Source: Desulfuromonas acetoxidans DSM 684 (GTDB lineage: Bacteria; Desulfobacterota; Desulfuromonadia; Desulfuromonadales; Desulfuromonadaceae). From it: a DNA stretch of 41,946 bases. A program made the translations under genes and the position numbers. Below, piece by piece: positions 8,189 to 15,503 of this stretch. The stretch is from the NCBI RefSeq assembly GCF_000167355.1, contig NZ_AAEW02000022.1, forward strand, positions 1-41,946, read 5' to 3'. The notes beneath the pieces were generated by a model. The model was given only the letters and a program-made list of their open reading frames with translations, searched no databases and was not told where the DNA came from. The stretch's first letter is position 1. The number at the start of each line of letters is the position of its first letter.

Positions 8189-8755
8189 TCAGGAGCCATG
8201 ATCTTCCGTACCGTCATTGGCGTCGTGGTCAAGATTGCGTGACAGCTTGCCCATAATGGTTCGCTCTCGGCGAATGGCGTCGGCAGCATAACTCCAGATG
8301 CTGTAATATTCCAGGCCGAGAATCGCCAACCCGGCGACCAGCACGGCCACAACATTGACCCGCAAAGCATTGGAGAAGAGATAGAAGATATAAAAGCCGC
8401 TCAAATAGCCGACATGGGACCAGCCCCGGTACACTTCGGTGCGATCGGACAAACGCGACAGAGTAAGAATCAGAGCTGAGAAGCTGTAAACCGCCAGGGC
8501 GATATTGATCATTTTGGGAGAGGGGGGCTTACCAAGAAATTCGCGCATGGACAGCGACAGATGGCTGAGGATATTCACATCCTGCAGAAATACGGCGACC
8601 AGACTGATCAGGATAAACGCCAGCAAGCCCCACAATCCCTGTCGGGACAATCGATGCAGGGAGTCAATATGCGCCTGGATGCGTGCCAGCCGTTGCTGTG
8701 AACTGCGCAACTCTGATGCATCTTCGTCCGATTGCGGCTTACGCCAGAAAGCCAT
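8189..8755 (-). CDS. Four-helix membrane protein in the cbcAB operon
   Basis: A 188-residue integral membrane protein of unknown function. A charged N-terminal part of about 55 residues with coiled-coil character (SSQQRLARIQAHIDSLHRLSRQ) precedes hydrophobic segments near residues 47-65, 85-105, 117-135 and 137-160, and the tail is acidic. It is the last gene of the minus-strand run cbcA-cbcB-heme sensor-this gene. The start at 8755 is preferred over 8809 because GGAGAG lies seven bases before it. Its position suggests it accompanies the bc-type electron-transfer module or the adjacent sensor, but no redox or heme-ligand motif is evident. The gap to the preceding gene is 80 bp, so a separate promoter cannot be ruled out. 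Confidence 0.75.
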   Translation of the reverse strand: MAFWRKPQSDEDASELRSSQQRLARIQAHIDSLHRLSRQGLWGLLAFILISLVAVFLQDVNILSHLSLSMREFLGKPPSPKMINIALAVYSFSALILTLSRLSDRTEVYRGWSHVGYLSGFYIFYLFSNALRVNVVAVLVAGLAILGLEYYSIWSYAADAIRRERTIMGKLSRNLDHDANDGTEDHGS

Positions 8756-8835
8756 CCAGTCTCTCCAGAACGAGTCATCCCAAACGCCGGCCCCCGCAGG
8801 CGTCACCACCGTACCTGTTGCACCCGTTGGGCTAG

Positions 8836-9645
8836 CTACCCCAATTCATGCTTTTTCACCTTCTCAGCCAGTTCTTTGACTGTGTCTGCAATATATTCTA
8901 ATTCGTAACTGTCTTCAAGTTCCGCATCGACATAAATGCCACGGCGTAACTGTTTTACATAGGCGACCAGACGATTGATCGGCACCAGAACATTTTTCTG
9001 CAAAATAGCGGCGATCAGGCCAATGGACAACAGCACCACCATAAACCAGAAGCCCACCAACACATTAACAACCCCGTCCATCCCCTTTTCGAAACTGCGC
9101 TGCGACATGGCCACATCCACGGTCCCGAGTAAAGACTTATCTTGGTTCCCGGGATGGCATGAGGCCGTGACACACCCCTCTTGGCGGGGAATCGGGTAGG
9201 TCAGTCCAATGATATTCTGGTCCTGACTGTCGGTGAAAAAGCGCACCCTTTCGATCCGCCCTCCACCATCCGGCACAGTACTCACACCATCCGGACTGTG
9301 GCAGACGTTACAGCTTTCGGCCTTACGGTCGACCAGATGGCCCACCTCATGATCATTACTGGAAAAACGGATCACACCCTTTTTATCAAAAATACGCAGA
9401 TGAACCATACCGGGATTGCTACCGATATTTTTCACCGTATAGTTCAACGCGGCATGATCATTTTTAAGCATGTCATAGCCGGTTGACCGGGCAACGGTTT
9501 TCGCCATGCAGGCGACACGCTTAACCTCTCCCTCCAGCATCAGATCCTGGATATAGGTATAGAGCAGGATAAAGCATACCGTGATAAACGCTGCCATAAT
9601 GACGGCAACCGGGACAATTGTTCGGGTAGTGATCCGTCTGGACAT
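8836..9645 (-). CDS. Periplasmic heme-motif sensor with HAMP and no output domain
   Basis: A 269-residue membrane protein. TM1 lies at about residues 9-30. The periplasmic domain of roughly 160 residues contains CNVCH (112-116) and CVTASCH (158-164, a CX4CH motif of the kind seen in cytochrome c3). TM2 lies near 195-217, followed by a HAMP-like segment, and the protein then ends with no kinase, cyclase or chemoreceptor domain. The periplasmic part is clearly related to that of the histidine kinase at 13344-14936, with the CX4CH motif at the same residue number. The start at 9645 is backed by AAGGAA upstream. It lies 72 bp after cbcB in the same operon. It could be a decoy or partner for the kinase, or an electron-transfer subunit; both ideas are inference. 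Confidence 0.85.
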   Translation of the reverse strand: MSRRITTRTIVPVAVIMAAFITVCFILLYTYIQDLMLEGEVKRVACMAKTVARSTGYDMLKNDHAALNYTVKNIGSNPGMVHLRIFDKKGVIRFSSNDHEVGHLVDRKAESCNVCHSPDGVSTVPDGGGRIERVRFFTDSQDQNIIGLTYPIPRQEGCVTASCHPGNQDKSLLGTVDVAMSQRSFEKGMDGVVNVLVGFWFMVVLLSIGLIAAILQKNVLVPINRLVAYVKQLRRGIYVDAELEDSYELEYIADTVKELAEKVKKHELG

Positions 9646-9717
9646 AATATCATTCCTTAAAAAAGCAGCGAGGCGGTGCAATCGCCCCGCTGCACTCCAT
9701 TGCAGGCCGGTACAACT

Positions 9718-10359
9718 TTAATGGTCAGAGTGATGCTCTTCCCAACCCGTCCACATCGGCTTGAAGTGGGCGAAAGGCGTGTGGCCCAATGTTGCCAGAT
9801 AGAAATGTGTCGGCAAGAAGGCCCCCAGTGCACACGCCAGCAGGAAGTGAATTCCGGCCACGACACGCACGCCACCAAATAAAACAACCAATTCACGCAG
9901 CGGTTCCAGGTTCATCAGAATCGCTCCAGTGATGATCACCAACGGCACCAGAACCATCATAATCACCACATACGCCCCTTTTTGCATGGGATTAAACTTG
10001 TTGGTCGGGCTCTCCTCATGGGGATTGGACTTAGTTCCGGTGAAGTAATAAAAGAAATAGTACAGTGCCTGACGAATCACGCCGCTCTTAATATCGTCTG
10101 AGGTCGGCACATACAGCTTGGTCAACATCTTTGCAATAACACCGTAATAGAACAGCCACAGTGCGAACGACAGGGCGACAACGATGCCGGCTGTATGATG
10201 GAGACGGATCGCCGCCTTATAGGTGCCGAAGATATTGATATACTCGGGAAAACGGATTTGAGCGCCAGTCACACACAGTGTGACAATACCCAGAGCATTC
10301 AGCCAGTGCCAGATCCGTACCGGTGTCGGAGTCAGATAAATTCGTTCTTGCATTTCCAT
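9718..10359 (-). CDS. cbcB: CbcB-like b-type cytochrome
   Basis: A 213-residue cytochrome b561/Ni-Fe-hydrogenase-b-type membrane protein expected to bind two b hemes and pass quinol electrons to its c-type partner. Four or five membrane segments are evident. Histidines suitable as heme ligands occur in TM1 (RIWHWLNALG), TM2 (LHHTAGIVVAL) and the last helices (VAGIHFLLACALGAFLPTHFYLATLGH). It starts one base after the cbcA stop, with its ribosome-binding site AAGGAG in the end of cbcA, so the two are translationally close. In Geobacter sulfurreducens, CbcBA is a seven-heme c plus diheme b quinol dehydrogenase needed at very low acceptor potentials. The match in gene order and heme number is the basis for this name, given from memory. 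Confidence 0.8.
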   Translation of the reverse strand: MEMQERIYLTPTPVRIWHWLNALGIVTLCVTGAQIRFPEYINIFGTYKAAIRLHHTAGIVVALSFALWLFYYGVIAKMLTKLYVPTSDDIKSGVIRQALYYFFYYFTGTKSNPHEESPTNKFNPMQKGAYVVIMMVLVPLVIITGAILMNLEPLRELVVLFGGVRVVAGIHFLLACALGAFLPTHFYLATLGHTPFAHFKPMWTGWEEHHSDH

Positions 10360-10360
10360 T

Positions 10361-11398
10361 TTAATGCTCCTTCTTTCTGTTCTTGCGGGTCAAAAAGCGC
10401 AGAGTACCGTGACCGATAGGCATGGCCAGTCCGCCAAGCAGAATCAACAGGCCGACAATGTTCAACACCTTACTGCGGGTTGAGCCCACCATATAGAAAT
10501 CCGGGGTACCAAACAGGGCATCGAGCGTTGCCCCTTGTTCCATGGGAACCCGTTGATAACTACCATCTTCAGCCGGAAATGCCGCATAACTGTGCTGCAT
10601 GGCTTCAGGACCGGCGGCATGGCAATAGGTGCAATCCCAGCGATTGTCCAGGGTGGTGAAATTATGCTCTACGGTTTCCGGCGTCATCATCGCCCACAAC
10701 CGCAGACCGGATTTTTCGCCGTTTTTGTAGAATGTCGATAGTTCATCCAGTGAGACTTCACCGTTGTTGTCAATATCCAGCAACGAACTGACCGGCGCCC
10801 CTTCGGTGCGCTCCGCGAGTTGCTGATAGTCGAGCAGCTCATAATCAGCATAAGCGCGATTACCTTGGCGCTGGGTGACATAAAGCGTAATAACAAACTT
10901 CTCCGATGAACTGTGGCAGGACACACAAGGAACCGAGCGGATATGGACATCCGCCTGCGGCAGCCAACGGGCATGGGTCTCTTCCACTTCGGTAGACCCA
11001 TGGCAATCCTGACAGGATTCGTTCATCTGAACACCGGAAAGGCTGACGGGAGCCAACGCCTGATGGGCATTATGGCAGTCACGACATTCGGCATTCTCAG
11101 CGTGAACGCTGGAATTATAGGTTTCGGTGACTTGATCGTGACAATCCGCACAGGTTGCCACCAATTCAGCTTCTACACCATCATCAGGATGCTCATCGCC
11201 CACTTCGTGGCACGCTGTACACCCCTCTTCCGCATGAGCTGTTTTGGCAAACAACTCTCCGGCAATCACATAGTCTTCGCCAACCTCATCGACCTCAGTA
11301 TGGCAACCCAGGCAATCCTCGGTTTCCATGGCCCACACAGTCTGGCTCATCATCAGAGCAACCAGAATGGCCGCATAACACAACAATAATCGTTTCAT
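10361..11398 (-). CDS. cbcA: CbcA-like heptaheme cytochrome c with EF-hand and C-terminal anchor
   Basis: A 345-residue periplasmic cytochrome c. A signal peptide (to about residue 23) is followed by seven CxxCH motifs, at cysteines 29, 60, 83, 105, 129, 158 and 256, and a C-terminal membrane helix (about 310-332) with a basic tail. Between hemes six and seven there is a perfect 12-residue EF-hand loop from D208 to E219 (DIDNNGEVSLDE), which predicts bound calcium. AAGGAGC precedes the ATG at 11398. It is the first gene of the operon with cbcB, the heme sensor and a membrane protein. Upstream lie a sigma-54 element and two palindromes. Seven hemes, the tail anchor and the adjacent b cytochrome fit CbcA of the CbcBA quinol dehydrogenase. 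Confidence 0.85.
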   Translation of the reverse strand: MKRLLLCYAAILVALMMSQTVWAMETEDCLGCHTEVDEVGEDYVIAGELFAKTAHAEEGCTACHEVGDEHPDDGVEAELVATCADCHDQVTETYNSSVHAENAECRDCHNAHQALAPVSLSGVQMNESCQDCHGSTEVEETHARWLPQADVHIRSVPCVSCHSSSEKFVITLYVTQRQGNRAYADYELLDYQQLAERTEGAPVSSLLDIDNNGEVSLDELSTFYKNGEKSGLRLWAMMTPETVEHNFTTLDNRWDCTYCHAAGPEAMQHSYAAFPAEDGSYQRVPMEQGATLDALFGTPDFYMVGSTRSKVLNIVGLLILLGGLAMPIGHGTLRFLTRKNRKKEH

Positions 11399-11481
11399 TT
11401 GTACCGACGCTCCTTCCTCGAACTTTAGCCAACTACATCACATTGAATGGTTTGTCCAGGTCATCCCGGACTGCGGTTTGC

Positions 11482-11501
11482 ACACGACACCATCGTCGTG
11501 T
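11482..11501 (-). promoter_or_regulatory. Stem-loop at the predicted 5' end of the cbcA messenger
   Basis: ACACGAC and GTCGTGT form a 7-bp perfect stem with a six-base loop. The predicted sigma-54 start falls at about 11501, so the hairpin would form at the very 5' end of the transcript, a position that often stabilises messengers. Its function is inference. Confidence 0.45.
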
Positions 11502-11511
11502 CTTACTAATT

Positions 11512-11527
11512 AGCAAGGAGTGTTCCA
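11512..11527 (-). promoter_or_regulatory. Sigma-54 (RpoN) -24/-12 promoter of the cbcA operon
   Basis: The minus strand reads TGGAACACTCCTTGCT against the consensus TGGCACG-N4-TTGCW, with exact GG-to-GC spacing and a perfect TTGCT -12 box. The predicted start is near 11501, about 100 bases before the cbcA ATG. Palindromes are centred about 110 and 203 bp upstream. Confidence 0.8.
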
Positions 11528-11600
11528 TCAAGGCGAAAATTCGGAATAACCGTCTATTTACAAGAACTTAAAAGAAACACCCTTGCGCCAATCCAGGAAA

Positions 11601-11621
11601 CTGTATACAATTTCCATACAG
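11601..11621. promoter_or_regulatory. 21-bp palindromic operator, proximal copy at cbcA
   Basis: CTGTATA and CATACAG are separated by seven bases, with only one base breaking the dyad. Its distance from the sigma-54 start matches an enhancer-binding site. Confidence 0.75.
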
Positions 11622-11693
11622 TCCCAAACAATTCAATGAGTCATAAAACGCTGTAAAACAGGGGGCTAGCGGCTCCCACACACAGCCGACTCA

Positions 11694-11714
11694 CTGTATA
11701 GATTTTCTATGCAG
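11694..11714. promoter_or_regulatory. 21-bp palindromic operator, distal copy at cbcA
   Basis: CTGTATA and TATGCAG are separated by seven bases, and the dyad extends outward as ACTG..CAGT. It lies 93 bp from the proximal copy. It is about 100 bp upstream of the -35 box of the response regulator gene, so it might act on both. Confidence 0.75.
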
Positions 11715-11813
11715 TGCATTTTTCCAAAATGCAGCCCTGTTCACCGTGTGCACCTCTACTTGGTCAAATTCGCCCTGAAGGCCGTAAAATCGGGCTTCTA
11801 GGCGCGGTGAAGC

Positions 11814-11842
11814 TTGACAATGTTCGACAGGTGGGATAGAAC
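11814..11842 (+). promoter_or_regulatory. Sigma-70-type promoter for the response regulator
   Basis: A perfect TTGACA (11814-11819) and TAGAAC (11837-11842, four of six) are separated by exactly 17 bases. They lie about 50 bases before the start codon at 11895. Confidence 0.6.
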
Positions 11843-11894
11843 CTAAGGTGCTTTACACCACCCGCTTTCGAGCCGCCAGGAGGAGTTCATATCT

Positions 11895-13310
11895 ATGTCC
11901 CAGCCGCGCATTTTAGTCGTCGATGACGAAGCCGTTATCCGGGAAGCCGTTAAACGGATTCTTGAGCAGGAAGGCTACGAGGTTATCACCGCGACCAGCG
12001 GCCATACAGCGCTCGAAAAAGTTCAAATCGATGATTTCACCGTTGTGATCAGCGATTTGAAAATGCCCGGCATGGGTGGCATGGAAGTGCTCAAATCCAT
12101 CAAGATTCTGCAACCGGACGTCCCGGTGATCATCATCACCGGCTACGCTACCGTAGAAACGGCCGTCGATGCCATCAAAAACGGCGCCTTCGACTATCTT
12201 TCCAAACCGTTTACGCCTCCTCAGGTCAAAGAGATGGTCAACAAGGCCATCGAACAACGCAAACTATCCGGAGAAGGCGGCAGCCTCGGCAACACTCTCA
12301 ATGAACATCGCGGTTTCCACCGCTTCGTTGGCGACAGCAAAGCCATGCAGAAGGTCTATGGGCGCATCCTGCAAGTCGCACCGACGGACAGCACAGTTCT
12401 GATTACCGGCGAAAGCGGCACCGGTAAAGAACTGGTCGCCCGCGCCATCCATGAGAACAGCGCCCGCAAAGACATGCCGTTTGTTGCCATTGACTGTACC
12501 GCCCTGGCCGAGAGCCTGTTGGAGAGCGAACTGTTCGGTCACGAAAAAGGCTCGTTTACCGGCGCCAGCCAAACCAAGGTCGGCCTGTTTAAAGTCGCCA
12601 ATGGCGGCACTCTGTTTCTCGATGAAGTTTCCAACATCAGCTTAAGCTCCCAGGCCAAACTGTTGCGGGTCATTCAGGAGCGCGAAGTCACCCCCATTGG
12701 CGGCACCAAGCCGCAGCCCATCGACATTCGCCTGATTTCGGCAACCAACAAAAACCTGCGCGAACTGTCCAATGAGGGCGATTTCCGTGAAGACCTCTAC
12801 TTCCGCCTGAACACCATCCCCATTGACATGCCTCCCTTACGCGAGCGCAGCGGTGATCTCCCCTTGCTGGTCGGCTACTTTTTGCGCAAGTTTGCTGATG
12901 AGATCAACAAAGAGATCAAGGGGGTCAGTCCGGCAGCCATGAACCTGCTTGAAGATTATGATTTTCCAGGGAACGTGCGCGAACTTGAGCACATGATTGA
13001 GCGGGCCGTGGTTCTGACTTCAGGCGACATGATCATGCCCGGCGATTTAGGCATGCATGGTGAAGAACTGATCGGAGCAGGTGATGACGACGGCTACGTT
13101 CCCGCCACCACCGAAGAACTCAAAGAGATGAAACGCAAGCTGCGCGAAGAAGCGGTCAAACCGATTGAAAAAAGCTTTGTTCTCGAAGCTCTGAAGCGCA
13201 ACGACTGGAACATCACCCGCGCCGCCGAAGATGTCGGCATGTTACGCCCCAACTTCCAGGCCCTGATGAAGAAGCTGCAGGTTTCCGCCCGCGACCGCAA
13301 GGTCGACTGA
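11895..13310 (+). CDS. bccR: Sigma-54-dependent response regulator, BccR-like
   Basis: A 471-residue NtrC-family activator. The receiver domain (1-120) has its phosphoacceptor at D54 (VVISDLKMPG) and the conserved KPF lysine near 104. The AAA+ domain has Walker A GESGTGKE (172-179), GSFTGA (219-224) as the sigma-54 contact loop and Walker B TLFLDE (239-244). A Fis-type helix-turn-helix lies near 430-465 (NITRAAEDVGMLRPNFQALMKKL). The usual loop is GAFTGA; here Ala is Ser. AGGAGG is upstream of the ATG. It is divergent from cbcA, whose promoter has a sigma-54 element and paired palindromes, and convergent with a heme-motif histidine kinase. In G. sulfurreducens the activator BccR is encoded near cbcBA and is required for its expression, and synteny supports that name here. 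Confidence 0.8.
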   Translation: MSQPRILVVDDEAVIREAVKRILEQEGYEVITATSGHTALEKVQIDDFTVVISDLKMPGMGGMEVLKSIKILQPDVPVIIITGYATVETAVDAIKNGAFDYLSKPFTPPQVKEMVNKAIEQRKLSGEGGSLGNTLNEHRGFHRFVGDSKAMQKVYGRILQVAPTDSTVLITGESGTGKELVARAIHENSARKDMPFVAIDCTALAESLLESELFGHEKGSFTGASQTKVGLFKVANGGTLFLDEVSNISLSSQAKLLRVIQEREVTPIGGTKPQPIDIRLISATNKNLRELSNEGDFREDLYFRLNTIPIDMPPLRERSGDLPLLVGYFLRKFADEINKEIKGVSPAAMNLLEDYDFPGNVRELEHMIERAVVLTSGDMIMPGDLGMHGEELIGAGDDDGYVPATTEELKEMKRKLREEAVKPIEKSFVLEALKRNDWNITRAAEDVGMLRPNFQALMKKLQVSARDRKVD

Positions 13311-13343
13311 GCGACAACAGCTCCCCGCGCCCCTCTCAGCCAG

Positions 13344-14936
13344 CTAGTGACTTGGCGGGACCGGAAGTCCTTTGTCGCCACCGTTGACCGGCAGACGAAT
13401 AGTGAAAGCCGTTCCCTTAGCCGGGCAGCTCTCGACACGAATATCCCCACCGTGATTTTCAACGATCCCATAAGAAACGGACAAGCCGAGGCCGGTACCC
13501 TGCTGATCTTTGGTGGTGAAAAACGGATCAAAAATCCGCTCAAGGTTCTCTCCTGAAATCCCACAGCCGGTATCGGCGATACGGATCATCACCATCTCAT
13601 CATTAAACCAAGTCTTGATCGCCAGTTGCCCCCCGGCTAGCATAGCTTGAGCGGCATTGATGAAGATATTCATGAACACCTGCTCCAACTGATTGGGGTC
13701 CCCCTCAAGCTCCGGAATCTGGTCATCATATTCACGGGCAATTTCAACGTCTTGGAACAGCGTCTGATTTTCTACCAGAGCCAGCGTCTTGTCGAGGATC
13801 GTGTTCACGGAGATATAGGTTTTCATCGGAATGGACTCACGTCCAAAATCAAGCAAGCCGCGAACAATCCCGGCGCAACGCTGGGTTTCCTGAGTGATGG
13901 TATCGAGGTCTTTCTTCATCTGCTCACTGATCCCCGGAGTCTCCGCCGCCATGGAGGAGAACATCAGAATACCGGTGAGCGGATTGTTGATCTCATGCGC
14001 AATACCTGCAACAAGCTTACCCAGTGACGCCAGACGTTCGGAACGCGCCAGAGTGCCCTGCATTTTTTGAATCTGTTGTGTCCGCTCCTCAACCTTGGCT
14101 TCAAGAGTATTGGCCCAGTTGCGAATCTCAGCCTGGGAGGCGCGCAGACTACGGGTCATCTGATTCGCCCCGCGTGCCAATTCGCCCAGCTCATCATTAG
14201 GCGCATCCTCAATCATACTGCTCAAATCGCCTGCAGAGATGCGCCGCTGATGTTCGATCAACACACTAACCGGTGAGATAATCAGCCGTTTGGTCAAAAG
14301 CAACAGGGCGACAAACAACAACACCAACAGCACACAGGTGAGGATGACAAAATAGTTGCGAAAAATATCGACCTGCGCCATACGATTCTTCAACGAAATC
14401 TGCACATCGAGAATCCCGTTGAGTTCACGATCCTGAGGATGGTAATGACATTCCGCCGTATAACAGCTGGGATCGTTATAGATCGCCTTGGTCACACCAA
14501 GAAAAATCTCACCGTTTTCATCATAGAAAGTCCGTCCGCGTGCTGCGGTCGGTGCATAGGCCAGAGGTTCACCAGTATCCAGATGGCAGATACTGCAGCC
14601 CTCAGAGTTGTGCTGAATAATCGTCCCCACCTCCTGCTTGTCGGTGGAGAAATTGATGATCCCTTCCTTATTGAACAGACGAATCCGACGGATGCCGGGC
14701 ATGGCACCCACTTCATCAATCATCTGATAGAGCATCTCTCGATCATCTTCAAGCATTTGGTAATAGGTGGAACGTAGGATGGTTTCGCTGAAGTAATCCG
14801 CTTCGTGAAGGGAGTTCTCCAACGTGATCTGGCGCTGAAAACGGACATTCACCACCACCGAAATAAACATGGTGATCAACAAAACCGTACTGATAACGGC
14901 CATAAACTTGACCAGCAAAGAGAAGCGCAGCGCCAT
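13344..14936 (-). CDS. Membrane histidine kinase with periplasmic heme-binding motifs
   Basis: A 530-residue sensor kinase. TM1 lies near 8-30. The periplasmic domain (about 31-195) carries CSICH (114-118) and CYTAECH (158-164). TM2 lies near 196-217, followed by HAMP (about 218-270), a coiled coil (271-300), HisKA with the phosphorylated H314 in AGIAHEINNPLTG, and a catalytic ATPase domain with N-box NIFINAAQ, DTGCGI and GTGLGLS. The paired CxxCH and CX4CH motifs suggest two c-type hemes, which would let it sense redox state or a gas in the periplasm. It ends 33 bp from the convergent response regulator gene and is its likely partner. Its sensor domain is paralogous to the output-less protein at 8836-9645. 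No strong ribosome-binding site precedes the ATG. Confidence 0.9.
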   Translation of the reverse strand: MALRFSLLVKFMAVISTVLLITMFISVVVNVRFQRQITLENSLHEADYFSETILRSTYYQMLEDDREMLYQMIDEVGAMPGIRRIRLFNKEGIINFSTDKQEVGTIIQHNSEGCSICHLDTGEPLAYAPTAARGRTFYDENGEIFLGVTKAIYNDPSCYTAECHYHPQDRELNGILDVQISLKNRMAQVDIFRNYFVILTCVLLVLLFVALLLLTKRLIISPVSVLIEHQRRISAGDLSSMIEDAPNDELGELARGANQMTRSLRASQAEIRNWANTLEAKVEERTQQIQKMQGTLARSERLASLGKLVAGIAHEINNPLTGILMFSSMAAETPGISEQMKKDLDTITQETQRCAGIVRGLLDFGRESIPMKTYISVNTILDKTLALVENQTLFQDVEIAREYDDQIPELEGDPNQLEQVFMNIFINAAQAMLAGGQLAIKTWFNDEMVMIRIADTGCGISGENLERIFDPFFTTKDQQGTGLGLSVSYGIVENHGGDIRVESCPAKGTAFTIRLPVNGGDKGLPVPPSH

Positions 14937-15085
14937 AATCGACCTGTGAAAGGGTTAAGAAAGGGTCAATGCAAAATGCACAGTTATATTGCGTTGATTA
15001 CAGGAAAAAATCAAGTCGCAGTCCCCAACAATGGACAATCACCACACTTGCCGCAGCCAATGTTCGTGCTTCAAACCAGCCCAGA

Positions 15086-15304
15086 TCATCGGTTTCGCAC
15101 ATAGCTGGCCAACAACACGCCCCCGGCAACTAAACACAGCCCGACACACAAAAACAGGTAACCAAATGTTTTTGCATTGCCCCAGCCAAACATTTCCACA
15201 CCGGCCTTAAAGGCGATGAGGTACACCCCGAACAACGCTGACACGCCGCCGACCAGATTCAGAACCAAGCCGATCACTCCCAGCGAAACCGCAAATTTCT
15301 TCAT
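15086..15304 (-). CDS. Small membrane protein of unknown function
   Basis: A 72-residue protein with two hydrophobic segments (about residues 3-28 and 45-66) joined by a short loop (KAGVEMFGWGNAKT). The second ATG of the reading frame, at 15304, is chosen because AGGAGG lies six bases before it, whereas the first ATG abuts that site. I do not recognise the family. It lies between cbcL and the heme-motif kinase on the same strand, separated from cbcL by a strong terminator, so it has its own promoter or depends on readthrough. Its location suggests, but does not prove, a link to the bc-type complexes. Confidence 0.7.
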   Translation of the reverse strand: MKKFAVSLGVIGLVLNLVGGVSALFGVYLIAFKAGVEMFGWGNAKTFGYLFLCVGLCLVAGGVLLASYVRNR

Positions 15305-15449
15305 ACGCATCCTCCTGATAACCGTGCGCAGACTCTAGCATAAGCTTTGACAACAAAAAAGCCCCCCTCAACCTGCTTTTGTCAGTGATGAGAAACCGGG
15401 GATCATACTACCTTCAATAAGGGACATGATGTTTCTGTGTCATCAAAAT

Positions 15450-15479
15450 AAAAGGGAGTTGCCGAAGCAACTCCCTTTT
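15450..15479 (-). terminator. Intrinsic terminator of cbcL
   Basis: A perfect 13-bp stem AAAAGGGAGTTGC/GCAACTCCCTTTT closes a four-base loop that reads TTCG on the minus strand, a stable tetraloop, and a T-rich run follows. It lies 24 bases past the cbcL stop. Confidence 0.92.
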
Positions 15480-15503
15480 GTACCCGATTTATTCTGTAAT
15501 CAT

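Larger units (their letters stand above)
11399..11894. other. cbcA / response regulator divergent control region
   Basis: A 496-bp gap with no reading frame of its own. Toward cbcA it holds a stem-loop at the predicted 5' end of the messenger, a sigma-54 element and two palindromes. Toward the regulator it holds a sigma-70-like promoter. A long imperfect inverted repeat (11771-11804, arms CGCC..GAAG-GCC and GG-GCTTC..GGCG) sits just before that promoter and has no T-run, so it is more likely an operator or RNA structure than a terminator. Confidence 0.7.

Noticed and set aside
11771-11804. The hairpin before the response regulator as a terminator
   Set aside because: No T-run follows on either strand, and no transcript would need to end there.
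11399-11894. A GEMM-type cyclic dinucleotide riboswitch upstream of cbcA or the regulator
   Set aside because: Such riboswitches are common before Geobacter cytochromes, but the conserved GGCAAACC and ACGCAAAGC blocks are absent here and upstream of the other cytochrome genes.
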